DNA of 64,000 bases from Streptomyces sp. ADI95-17 (GTDB lineage Bacteria > Actinomycetota > Actinomycetes > Streptomycetales > Streptomycetaceae), in the NCBI RefSeq assembly GCF_003846175.1, contig NZ_ML123044.1, positions 1,416,989 to 1,480,988 of the forward strand. Reading direction: 5' to 3'. The notes below the pieces were generated by a model. It was given only the letters and a program-made list of their open reading frames with translations, was not told the DNA's origin and did not search any database. This document shows positions 32,806-40,204 of the stretch, piece by piece; within the stretch, counting starts at the first letter, position 1, and every line of letters starts with the position of its first letter. Position numbers and translations under genes: made by a program.

Positions 32806-33654
32806 ATGCCGTCCTCCCCCGAAGACATCACCGAGTCCACCGAACCGGCCGAGCCCGCCGACCCGCTCCATTCATTGGTACTCCACGCCACTGACAACGG
32901 CGTCTCCTGGATCACGCTCAACCGCCCCGAGGCGATGAACGCCGTCACCTGGGAGCAGCGGGAACGCGTCATCGGCCTGCTCGCCGAGGCCTCCGCCGAC
33001 CCGGCGGTCCGGGCCGTGGTGCTCACCGCCACCGGCCGGGGTTTCTGCGCGGGCGCCGACCTGCGCGGCGCCCCGGCGACCGGCGAGCGGGTGCCGGGCG
33101 ATGTCGCCCGTACGATCCGGCTCGGCGCACAGCGTCTGATCGCCGCGGTCCTGGACTGCGAGAAGCCCGTCATCGCGGCGGTCAACGGCACCGCGGCCGG
33201 CATCGGCGCCCATCTCGCGTTCGCCTGCGATCTGGTGCTGGCCGCCGGGTCGGCGAAGTTCATCGAGGTGTTCGTACGCCGCGGCCTCGTACCCGACGGC
33301 GGCGGCGCGTATCTGCTGCCCCGGCTGATCGGCCCGCAGCGCGCCAAGGAGCTGATGTTCTTCGGCGACTCGCTCCCGGCGGCGGAGGCGGAACGTCTGG
33401 GGCTGGTCAACCGGGTCGTCCCGGACGAGGAGTTGGCGGCGACGGCACGGGCGTGGGCCCAGCGGCTGGCCGAGGGGCCGACCCGGTCGATCGCCCTCAC
33501 CAAGCAGCTCGTCAACGCGTCGCTGGACGCCGACCGGGCAACGGCGTTCGCCGCCGAGGCCATGGCGCAGGAGATCAACATGACCACGCAGGACGCCAAC
33601 GAGGGCGTGGCGAGCTTCGTGGAACGGCGGGCGCCGAAGTACCGGGGGGTCTAG
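32806..33654 (+). CDS. Enoyl-CoA hydratase
   Basis: 282 residues. Crotonase signatures: SWITLNRPEAMNAV, GRGFCAGADLRG (oxyanion hole 1), AAVNGTAAGIGAHLAFACDLVLA (oxyanion hole 2), and the catalytic region KFIEVFVRRGLVPDGGGAYLLPRLIG with the glutamate and aspartate expected of PaaG/ECH enzymes. ATG 32806 follows a GGAG-type site. It lies downstream of the double-operator synthetase, separated by the tandem repeat, so co-transcription is likely but not certain. Confidence 0.9.
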   Translation: MPSSPEDITESTEPAEPADPLHSLVLHATDNGVSWITLNRPEAMNAVTWEQRERVIGLLAEASADPAVRAVVLTATGRGFCAGADLRGAPATGERVPGDVARTIRLGAQRLIAAVLDCEKPVIAAVNGTAAGIGAHLAFACDLVLAAGSAKFIEVFVRRGLVPDGGGAYLLPRLIGPQRAKELMFFGDSLPAAEAERLGLVNRVVPDEELAATARAWAQRLAEGPTRSIALTKQLVNASLDADRATAFAAEAMAQEINMTTQDANEGVASFVERRAPKYRGV

Positions 33655-33660
33655 AAACCG

Positions 33661-34224
33661 TCAGGCGGGTGACAGAGCACCGGTGTCCAGGTCCAGGTCG
33701 AACGGATGCGGCAGCCTCAGAACCGCGCCGAACGGGTGCGGGCCGTCCACGTGGGTGTAGCCCAGGTGTCCGGGCTCGGAGAACAGCGTCACGCTGCCCT
33801 CGATCCGGTCGACGAGGAGGTACAGCGGGGCCCGGTACTCGGCGTAGCGACGCCGCTTCACAACACGGTCGGTCTCCGCATTCGACTCCGACGTGACCTC
33901 CACGACGAGCAGTGTCTGATCGGGGAGAAGGGCGCCGCCCCCTTTCGCCAGTGCCTCGGGCACGACAGCGATGTCGGGGACGTACCAGTTCGACGAACCG
34001 GGCAGGTCCAGGTTGCCCGAGCCCTCGACGCAGCCGAGTTCGTCCACACGGTCCTCGATCTGCCTTCGGACGACCCGGGCCGCCCGTTCGTGGTCCCAGG
34101 TCGGAGTCACGGGCTCGATGATCCCTTCGATGATCTGGGCACGGTCTCCGCGGATCCGCTGTACCGCGAATTTCAGGGCGCGTTCGGAATCGATGCCCTG
34201 GCTGTAGTCGGGCGCACTGGTCAT
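33661..34224 (-). CDS. Uma2-family (DUF820) putative endonuclease
   Basis: 187 residues. Uma2 pattern: DRAQIIEGIIEPVTPTWDHE, then YVPDIAVVPEAL, LLVVEVTSESNAETDRVVKRRRYAEYRAPLYLLVD. The PD...ExK-like triad is complete (D in VPDIAV, E in VVEVTS, K or R in the following helix). Converges on the enoyl-CoA hydratase with a six-base gap. Same family as 25092 but clearly distinct in sequence. Confidence 0.85.
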   Translation of the reverse strand: MTSAPDYSQGIDSERALKFAVQRIRGDRAQIIEGIIEPVTPTWDHERAARVVRRQIEDRVDELGCVEGSGNLDLPGSSNWYVPDIAVVPEALAKGGGALLPDQTLLVVEVTSESNAETDRVVKRRRYAEYRAPLYLLVDRIEGSVTLFSEPGHLGYTHVDGPHPFGAVLRLPHPFDLDLDTGALSPA

Positions 34225-34303
34225 TCGGTGTCTCCTCCCGCTCAGCCGGTCCGACGACTCAGAGTAGCGGCCCGCGACCGGGTGCGGTCGCCGTCCGGTG
34301 TGC

Positions 34304-35125
34304 TCACCCAGGTGCCATGCGGCTGAGGGTTTCCCAGGCGCGGTACTGCTCCGCGCGGGCCCGGTCCATCTCCAGGACGATGTCGAAGGACCGGTTGCCG
34401 AGAATCAGGCGGCGCGGCGGGTCGGGCAGGGCGGCCAGTTCCAGGAGCACGGGGGCCGCCTCGCTCGGGTCCGGGCCCGCGTCGTCGCCCCACATCTCCT
34501 CCAGCCGGGTGCGCAGTTCGGCGTAGGCGGGGTCGGGTTCGGTCGCCGTGGTGCCGGAGGTGAACAGGCCCGTGGCATAGCCGCCCATCTGGACGATGGT
34601 GACCTTGACGCCGAACTGCTCGGCCTCCATCGCCAGCGCCTCGCTGACCGAGTCGAGCGCCGCCTTGCCCGCCGCGTAGAAGCCGACCCCGGCCATGCCG
34701 CCGCCGCTGCCCATCGACGTGACCTGGAGCAGGCGCCCGGAGCCGCGCGCACGCAGGTGGGGAAGTACGGCCTGGGCGACCCAGACCGCGCCGAAGAAGT
34801 TGACGTCGAGGTGGTCCCGGATCTGTTTCTCGGTGGCCTCCTCCACCATGCCGTACAGCAGACCGCCGGCGTTGTTGACCACGATGTCGAGGCCGTCGAA
34901 GGCCGCCGCCGCGCGTTCCACGGTCTCGAACACGGCCCGGCGGTCGGAGACGTCGAGGGGCAGTGCGAGGAGCCGGTCCGGGTACTTCTCCGCCAGGCCG
35001 GCGAGCGGGCCGACGTCGCGGGCGGCCGCCACCACCCGGTCCCCGGCGGACAGCGCGGCCTCCGCGAAGGCGCGTCCCAGGCCACGGGAGGCGCCGGTGA
35101 TGAACCAGGTTCTGGTGCTGGGCAC
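34304..35125 (-). CDS. Short-chain dehydrogenase/reductase
   Basis: 273 residues. Cofactor motif TGASRGLGRAFAEAAL (about 10-25), NNAGG (about 91-95), catalytic Ser in VTSMGS and YAAGK (YxxxK, about 154-158). Substrate binding region follows. Similar to oxidoreductases of the DltE/YdfG-like 'SDR family NAD(P)-dependent' class. A separate palindrome type (arms AACGAGACGG) lies upstream at 35161-35186, implying a TetR-like repressor other than the one at 13.2 kb, or not in this window. Confidence 0.88.
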   Translation of the reverse strand: MPSTRTWFITGASRGLGRAFAEAALSAGDRVVAAARDVGPLAGLAEKYPDRLLALPLDVSDRRAVFETVERAAAAFDGLDIVVNNAGGLLYGMVEEATEKQIRDHLDVNFFGAVWVAQAVLPHLRARGSGRLLQVTSMGSGGGMAGVGFYAAGKAALDSVSEALAMEAEQFGVKVTIVQMGGYATGLFTSGTTATEPDPAYAELRTRLEEMWGDDAGPDPSEAAPVLLELAALPDPPRRLILGNRSFDIVLEMDRARAEQYRAWETLSRMAPG

Positions 35126-35160
35126 GGGATGCCGCTCCTTCGTGAGTACGGTACGAGACG

Positions 35161-35186
35161 AACGAGACGGGACGGTCCGTCTCGTT
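35161..35186. promoter_or_regulatory. Perfect 10-bp inverted repeat upstream of the SDR gene
   Basis: AACGAGACGG (35161-35170), six-base spacer, CCGTCTCGTT (35177-35186), 36 bases upstream of the SDR start. An additional partial copy GTACGAGACG precedes it. TetR-type operator inferred; it is unrelated to the CTGAC palindrome. Confidence 0.6.
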
Positions 35187-35328
35187 ACGGAGCTTAGCCG
35201 TCCCCGCCCGCCCCGCGCCAGGCAATTGGCAACGGTGACTTTCGGCAGTGTCGGGGCGCTGCCTAGCTGCGTACGGTCGTCCGGGTGGAGAGGCGGAGAG
35301 GTGGAGAGGTGGAGGGGCGGAGCGAGTG

Positions 35329-36876
35329 ATGTCGAGCGGTGCGGTGCGGCGGGCGCTCGTCGCCCCGGGGAATCTGCTGGCGGTCGGGGCGGCGGTCTGT
35401 GTCGGGCTGAGCGCGGTCAGTATGTGGTGGGCGCTGCCCGCCGCCGTGGCGGCGTTCTTCGCGGGGCGGGAGCCCGGGAGGACCGGGCCCACGGTCCTGG
35501 TGCTGGTGGCGGTGCTGGCCGGTGGCGTGGTGGCGGTGGCCCTGGTGCCTTCCTGGCTGCTGATGGCGGGGCGGTTCGTCGCGGTGGTGGCGGTGGCCGC
35601 CATGCTGCCGTGGTTCGCGGGGCGCTTCTGGCGCCAGTACCAGGAACTCGTCCGGGCCGGCTGGGAGCGGGCGGGCCGGCTGGAGCGCGAACAGCGGCTC
35701 GTCGCCGAGCAGGCGAGGTCCCGCGAACGGGCCAGGATCGCCCAGGACATGCACGACGTACTCGGGCACGACCTCAGCCTCATCGCCCTGTCGGCCGGTG
35801 CCCTCAAACTGGCCCCCGGTCTCGACGAGGCGCACCGGGCCGCGGCCGGGGAGATCCGGGCCCGGGCGGCCGCCTCGGTGGAGCGGCTCGGCGAGGTGAT
35901 CGGTCTGCTGCGCGAGGAGGCGGACGAGGAGGCGCCACGGCCGTCGCAGCCGTCGCAACCGTCCGGCACCGGTATCGCCCGGCTGGTCGAGGAGGCCGCG
36001 GCCGCCGGGCTCCCGGTCGTCCTGCGGGTCGAGGGGGAGGCCGGCGCCATCTCCCCGGCGGCCGCGCGGGCCGCCCATCGCGTGGTCCAGGAGGCCCTGA
36101 CCAACGCGGCCAAGCACGCGCCGGGGGCGCGGGTGGACGTACGGGTGACGCATGCGGCCGGGGAGACGACGGTCCGGGTGGAGAACGGGCCCGCGCCCGC
36201 ACCGGCCCGCGCCGAGGACGTCCCGGGCACCGGACGGGGACTGATCGGGCTCGACGAACGGGTACGGCTGACCGGCGGCGAGTTCGCGTACGGTCCGCAC
36301 GAGGGCGGCTTCGCGCACGGCCCGCACAGGGACTTCGCGCACGGCCCGCACGAGGGCGGCTTCGCGCACGGCCCGCACGGGGACTTCGCGCGCGGTCCGC
36401 ACGAGGGCGGCTTCTCGGTCACCGCACGGATCCCGCACGCCCCGCCCGCCGCACTCGTCCACCGGGCACCCGCCACGCCCCGGGCCGCTCCCCCGGCGGC
36501 GCTGCCCCCGGAACACCGGCACGCCCGCAGCCGGGCCCGCCGGGCGCTGGCCGTCGCGGTCGTACTGCCCCTGGTGGCCTGGGCGTTGCTGAGCGCGGCG
36601 CTGATGGCCTGGGACATCCGCTCGGCCCGGCTGTCCGTACTGGACCCGGGCGACTACGCCAGGCTGCGGGTGGGTCAGGATCGGGAGAGCGTCGGACGGC
36701 TGCTGCCCGACCGCGAGACCACGCAGCGGCCGGTGGCCGGGGAACCGAAGGGAGAAGGCATCACATGCAGGTACTACGCCATGACCGCGGACCGCTTCGA
36801 CGACCGGTCCGGGGACGCCTACCGGCTCTGTTTCCGGGACGGCCGGCTGATGTCCAAGGAGGCGTTGACGCCATGA
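35329..36876 (+). CDS. Histidine kinase with internal repeat expansion and C-terminal extracytoplasmic domain
   Basis: 515 residues. Three N-terminal membrane segments (about 10-90), a HisKA_3 region with phospho-acceptor H142 (IAQDMHDVLGHDLS), HATPase N-box ALTNAAKHAPGA and G-box GRGLIGLDERV. Then comes an in-frame expansion of FAxGPH units (36283-36411) just before the last ATPase strand FSVTARIP. Unusually, a further membrane helix (about 405-425) is followed by a 90-residue tail with two cysteines (ITCRYY and YRLCFRDG) resembling small BamE/SmpA-like domains. Followed by its LuxR-type response regulator. Start ATG 35329 (GTG 35326 possible). Confidence 0.85.
   Translation: MSSGAVRRALVAPGNLLAVGAAVCVGLSAVSMWWALPAAVAAFFAGREPGRTGPTVLVLVAVLAGGVVAVALVPSWLLMAGRFVAVVAVAAMLPWFAGRFWRQYQELVRAGWERAGRLEREQRLVAEQARSRERARIAQDMHDVLGHDLSLIALSAGALKLAPGLDEAHRAAAGEIRARAAASVERLGEVIGLLREEADEEAPRPSQPSQPSGTGIARLVEEAAAAGLPVVLRVEGEAGAISPAAARAAHRVVQEALTNAAKHAPGARVDVRVTHAAGETTVRVENGPAPAPARAEDVPGTGRGLIGLDERVRLTGGEFAYGPHEGGFAHGPHRDFAHGPHEGGFAHGPHGDFARGPHEGGFSVTARIPHAPPAALVHRAPATPRAAPPAALPPEHRHARSRARRALAVAVVLPLVAWALLSAALMAWDIRSARLSVLDPGDYARLRVGQDRESVGRLLPDRETTQRPVAGEPKGEGITCRYYAMTADRFDDRSGDAYRLCFRDGRLMSKEALTP
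36283..36411. repeat. In-gene tandem repeat, alternating 27/24-bp units
   Basis: Five units start at 36283, 36310, 36334, 36361 and 36385. Each begins TTCGCG(C/T)ACGG(C/T)CCGCAC and ends in GAGGGCGGC or (A/G)GGGAC. The larger unit is 51 bp, so frame is kept. It encodes FAHGPHEGG/FAHGPHRD repeats inside the kinase ATPase domain. Confidence 0.85.
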
Positions 36877-36925
36877 GGCCGGGCGGTCCCGCGGGTGCTG
36901 CCCGCCCCGGGGAGGTGAGCGGGCT

Positions 36926-37612
36926 GTGATCCGGGTACTGATCGCGGACGACGAGCCGATGATCCGCGCGGGGGTGCGCTCCGTGCTGTCCACCGATCCG
37001 GACATCGACGTCGTCGCCGAGGCCGCCGACGGGCGCGACGCGGTGGAGCTGGTACACCGCCACCGCCCGGACGTCGCCGTGCTCGACATCCGGATGCCCG
37101 GGACGAACGGCATCGAGGCGGCGGCCGAGATCCGGCGCACCGTGCCGGAGACGGGGGTCGTGATGCTCACGACCTTCGGGGAGGACGACTACATCCTCCA
37201 GGCGCTGGGAGGCGGCGCCGCCGGTTTCCTGATCAAGTCGGGCGAGCCCGAGGAACTGATCGCGGGGGTCCGCGCGGTGGCCGACGGGGCCGCCTATCTG
37301 TCACCGAAGGTCGCGGCCCGGGTCGTCGCCCACCTCTCGGCGACGGGCGCGGGCGCCCTGGCCGGCCGCCGCACCGCCGCCCGGGAACGGGTCGGTGCGC
37401 TCACCGGCCGGGAACGCGACGTACTGGCCTTCCTCGGCAGCGGGCTGTCCAACGGGCAGATCGCCCGGCGGCTCCACGTGGCGGAAGGGACGGTCAAGGC
37501 GCATGTGAGCTCCATCCTGGCCCGGCTGGGCGTGGACAACCGGGCCGCCGCGGCCGTCGTCGCCCACGAGGCCGGAATCGTGGCGCCCGCGCAGCCGCCG
37601 CTCGATCGCTGA
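36926..37612 (+). CDS. NarL/LuxR-family response regulator
   Basis: 228 residues. Receiver domain with DD pair (residues 8-9), phospho-acceptor D54 (AVLDIRMPG), T in MLTTF and K in FLIKSG. LuxR-type HTH at about 155-215 (LTGRERDVLAFLGSGLSNGQIARRLHVAEGTVKAHVSSILARLG). GTG 36926 follows GGGGAGG. It lies 49 bases after the kinase gene and pairs with it. Its 3' end overlaps the PAP2 gene on the other strand. Confidence 0.92.
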   Translation: MIRVLIADDEPMIRAGVRSVLSTDPDIDVVAEAADGRDAVELVHRHRPDVAVLDIRMPGTNGIEAAAEIRRTVPETGVVMLTTFGEDDYILQALGGGAAGFLIKSGEPEELIAGVRAVADGAAYLSPKVAARVVAHLSATGAGALAGRRTAARERVGALTGRERDVLAFLGSGLSNGQIARRLHVAEGTVKAHVSSILARLGVDNRAAAAVVAHEAGIVAPAQPPLDR

Positions 37613-38305
37613 CGCCGCACGCCGGGCGAGCGGCAGGAACGCCAGCAGCACGGCCGCCACCACCGAGGCCCCGAGGACCGCGCCGGCCAGCACGTCGTGC
37701 GGGTAGTGCGCCCCCACCGCGACCCGCAGCAGCGCCGCCGCCGCGCCCACCGGCAGGGTGACGGCGGCGAGGCGCGGGCGCAGCACGGCCAGGCCCACGG
37801 CGAGGCCGACGGCGAGGGTGGCGTGGTTGCTCGGGAAGGACCAGTCGCCGGGCGGCGGGCACTCGGCGGCCGTCTCCGCGATGCCGTGCAGGGCCCGGCA
37901 GGGGCGTTCCTCGTCCACCACCAGCTTCACGGCCTCGCTCACCGCGTACGCCAGGACCGTGCCGATGCCGGTGAGCACCGTGCCCGCGGAGACCCGGGTG
38001 TCCCCGCGTCGTACGGCGCTCCACCAGACCCACGCCAGCAGCAGGCCGAGGACGACCAGGGTGCCGTCGGTGGCCGCCTCCAGCAGCGGTCCCGCCCAGG
38101 AGGGCGCGTCGGCCACCGCCCCGGTCACCGAGCGGTACGCGGACGCCGACGCGCCGCCCGTCACCTCCACGGCACCGGCCGCGCCCAGCCCGCCCGGCGC
38201 GAGCCCCACGACGGCCGCCGCGCCCACGCCCAGTACGGCGCAGGCCGACAGCGGCCGTGCGGTCCGGGTACGGGTACGGGTCCTGCTTCCGGTTTCTCGT
38301 CTCAT
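37301..38305 (-). CDS. PAP2-family membrane phosphatase
   Basis: 334 residues. Several membrane helices; the phosphatase signature is KLVVDEERP (motif 1), FPSNHAT (motif 2) and VGAHYPHDVLAG (motif 3), all complete. Such proteins dephosphorylate lipid phosphates such as undecaprenyl-PP or phosphatidic acid. ATG 38305. After motif 3 and a final helix the frame continues about 100 codons antisense to the response regulator before a stop at 37301. That hydrophilic tail may be an artefact of a lost or displaced stop. Confidence 0.8.
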   Translation of the reverse strand: MRRETGSRTRTRTRTARPLSACAVLGVGAAAVVGLAPGGLGAAGAVEVTGGASASAYRSVTGAVADAPSWAGPLLEAATDGTLVVLGLLLAWVWWSAVRRGDTRVSAGTVLTGIGTVLAYAVSEAVKLVVDEERPCRALHGIAETAAECPPPGDWSFPSNHATLAVGLAVGLAVLRPRLAAVTLPVGAAAALLRVAVGAHYPHDVLAGAVLGASVVAAVLLAFLPLARRAASAIERRLRGRHDSGLVGDDGRGGPVVHAQPGQDGAHMRLDRPFRHVEPPGDLPVGQPAAEEGQYVAFPAGERTDPFPGGGAAAGQGARARRREVGDDPGRDLR

Positions 38306-38352
38306 GAACGTGAACCTAGGAGCGGCGGGAGCGGCGGACCCGGGCCGAACGG

Positions 38353-38390
38353 CAGGGCCCACCCCCGACGATCGTCGGGGGTGGGCCCTG
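38353..38390. terminator. Perfect 38-bp palindrome
   Basis: Two 19-base arms meet without a spacer at ACGA|TCGT. It begins eight bases beyond the stop of the HAAS gene (minus strand) and lies before the PAP2 start, so it probably ends the PadR/HAAS transcript. A palindrome this long could also bind a protein. Confidence 0.65.
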
Positions 38391-38397
38391 TCCGGGA

Positions 38398-39081
38398 CTA
38401 CTGCCGCTGCCCGGCGTTCGCGTCGCTCCGCACCCGCCAGAGCCAACCGGCCCCGGCGACCGTCACGACGGCCACCGCCACGATCGCCGTCCAGTACTCG
38501 GTCTGCGACGGGTCGTTGGGGTAGCTGAAGAGGAACCAGGCCACGTTCATCAGCGAGGGTGCCAGCGTGGTCAGGCCGAAGCCGGTCCACTTCTGGCTCT
38601 TCGTCCAGTGCCGGGACCTGAACAGCACGACGGCTCCGGCCACCTTCAGCGCGAAGCCGAGCGGTACCCAGAGATAGCCGAGACCGAAGGCGAGCACCGG
38701 CAGCAGCACCACGAGCCACGCGGGCGAGCGGCGACCGGGCGCCTCCCCCGCGCCGGCGCCGGTGACAGCCCCGGCACCGGGAAGGACCCCGGGGCCGAAC
38801 CCGGACTCCTGGAGCGCGGTGGCGGCGATGGTGCGCGGGTCGCCCAGTTCGCGCAGGATCTCCCGGTCGCTGCCGCCGGGCCGCTCGGCGAGCGCGATCT
38901 CGATGTGCTCGGCGAGATCGGCGACGAGTTCCTGGCGGCGTTCGGCGGGAAGCGCCGACGCCTCGCGCTCGACCGTCGCGAGGTAGTCCCGGACCAGTTC
39001 GCTCCCGGTGCTGTTCCCGGCGTTGTTTCCGGTGTTGTTCCCAGCACTGTTTCCGACGCTCTGCGACTTCTTCGTGTTCAT
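38398..39081 (-). CDS. HAAS-domain (DUF1700-like) membrane protein
   Basis: 227 residues. An Asn/Gly/Ser-rich N-terminus, then the HAAS signalling domain (about 28-85: LVRDYLATVEREASALPAERRQELVADLAEHIEIAL, LRELGDPRTIA). A C-terminal part has three to four membrane helices. HAAS proteins are almost always encoded with PadR regulators and are thought to modulate them. ATG 39081 overlaps the PadR stop (ATGA). Confidence 0.85.
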   Translation of the reverse strand: MNTKKSQSVGNSAGNNTGNNAGNSTGSELVRDYLATVEREASALPAERRQELVADLAEHIEIALAERPGGSDREILRELGDPRTIAATALQESGFGPGVLPGAGAVTGAGAGEAPGRRSPAWLVVLLPVLAFGLGYLWVPLGFALKVAGAVVLFRSRHWTKSQKWTGFGLTTLAPSLMNVAWFLFSYPNDPSQTEYWTAIVAVAVVTVAGAGWLWRVRSDANAGQRQ

Positions 39082-39467
39082 CGTCCGGTCTCTCCAGATG
39101 CCTGCGGTTGCGCCTTCGGCGCGAGAAGGTGGTCGACGGCATCCCGGAAAACGGGCCACGTTCCCGTGAACTCCGCGAGCGCGGCGCGTCCGGCCTCGGT
39201 CAGCTCGTAGTAGCGCCTCGGTGGCCCCGAGGCGGACTCCTGCCAGGTGGTGTCGACGAGCCGGTCCCGCCGCAGCCGCGACAGCAGCGGGTACACCGTG
39301 CCCTGGCTGGTCGCCAGCGCGCCGGTCTCCTCCAGTTCCCGCAACAGCTCGACCCCGTACCGCGCCCCGTCGCGCATCAGGGCGAGCACGCAGTACTCCA
39401 GCACCCCCTTGCGGAGCTGGCTCTCGGCCTTGCTCGCGGTGCGGTTGCTCGGATCACCTGGTTCCAT
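39078..39467 (-). CDS. PadR-family transcriptional regulator
   Basis: 129 residues. Winged helix: LRKGVLEYCVLALMRDGARYGVELLRELEETGALATSQGTVYPLLSRLRRDRLV, then the wing YYELTEAGRAALAEF. ATG 39467 is preferred; TTG 39476 lies upstream. The sequence before it (TACATTGCATTGCATGG on the minus strand) contains a -10-like TACATT ending ten bases before the ATG and a repeated TTGCAT, so a leaderless and autoregulated transcript is likely. Partner of the HAAS protein. Confidence 0.88.
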   Translation of the reverse strand: MEPGDPSNRTASKAESQLRKGVLEYCVLALMRDGARYGVELLRELEETGALATSQGTVYPLLSRLRRDRLVDTTWQESASGPPRRYYELTEAGRAALAEFTGTWPVFRDAVDHLLAPKAQPQASGETGR

Positions 39468-39530
39468 GCAATGCAATGTACCTTGCGACGCACAGGCATG
39501 TCCAAGCCGCCGGTCCCCGGCCCTTCACAA

Positions 39531-39545
39531 CTGACGACACGTCAG
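39531..39545. promoter_or_regulatory. Regulon palindrome 7: CTGACGACACGTCAG
   Basis: Exact consensus match, 13 bases before the GTG/ATG of the flavin reductase and 63 bases from the divergent PadR start. The close position to the start codon implies overlap with the core promoter of the reductase. Confidence 0.72.
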
Positions 39546-39558
39546 TTCTAATCGAGGG

Positions 39559-40191
39559 GTGATGGGACACGCAGGCATGGCCGCCATCGCCGTCCGGTAC
39601 CTCAGGTCCGTCGGCGCCGCCACGACCGCCGGACCGGCGCCGGTCGATCCACTGCCGCGCCCGCATCTGCGAGCCGTGGCCGACGGGGAGCGGCCGCCCG
39701 TCGACCCGGGCGAATTCCGCCGCGTACTGGGGCACTTCGCCAGCGGGGTCACCATCGTGACCGCGCACGACCCGGACGACGCGGCGGGCCCGACGGGCTT
39801 CGCCTGCCAGTCGTTCGCCTCGCTCTCCCTCGATCCGCCGCTGGTCACGTTCATGGTGGCCCGTACGTCGACGACCTGGCCGCGCATCGCACGCGCCGGG
39901 GCCTTCTGCGTCAACATCCTCGGCGCGGACCAGGGCGCGCTGTGCCGGAGCTTCGCGGTGAGCGGCGCGGACAAGTTCGCGGGGGTGGCGTACGAGGCGG
40001 CCCCGGCGACCGGTTCGCCGCTGCTGGACTCCGTACCGGCCTGGATCGACTGCCGCGTCCAGACCGTCCACACGGGGGGCGACCATCTGATCGTCGTCGG
40101 CCGGGTGGCGGCGATGGGGGCGGTGGACGGGGCCGATCCGCTGCTGTTTCACCGGGGGACGTTCGGACGGTTCGGGCCGCTCGACGGGTGA
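39559..40191 (+). CDS. Flavin reductase family (FMN split-barrel) protein
   Basis: 210 residues. The flavin-reductase domain covers about residues 55-205 (VDPGEFRRVLGHFASGVTIVTAH, TGFACQSFASLSLDPPLVTFMVARTSTTW, GAFCVNILGADQGALCRSF). It resembles reductase components such as HsaB that feed FMNH2/FADH2 to two-component monooxygenases. No oxygenase component is next to it. GTG 39559 and ATG 39562 are adjacent; the GAGGGG before them is very close, so leader length is unclear. Palindrome 7 ties it to the catabolic regulon. Confidence 0.85.
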   Translation: MMGHAGMAAIAVRYLRSVGAATTAGPAPVDPLPRPHLRAVADGERPPVDPGEFRRVLGHFASGVTIVTAHDPDDAAGPTGFACQSFASLSLDPPLVTFMVARTSTTWPRIARAGAFCVNILGADQGALCRSFAVSGADKFAGVAYEAAPATGSPLLDSVPAWIDCRVQTVHTGGDHLIVVGRVAAMGAVDGADPLLFHRGTFGRFGPLDG

Positions 40192-40204
40192 GCGCGTCGG
40201 CCGC

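Noticed and set aside
31520..32938. 472-codon plus-strand frame spanning the synthetase and the repeat
   Set aside because: Out of frame with the recognised synthetase and Arg/Gly/Pro-rich; carried open by the tandem repeat.
35263..37170. 635-codon minus-strand frame across the kinase and regulator
   Set aside because: Antisense by-product of the two-component genes; no motif or ribosome-binding site.
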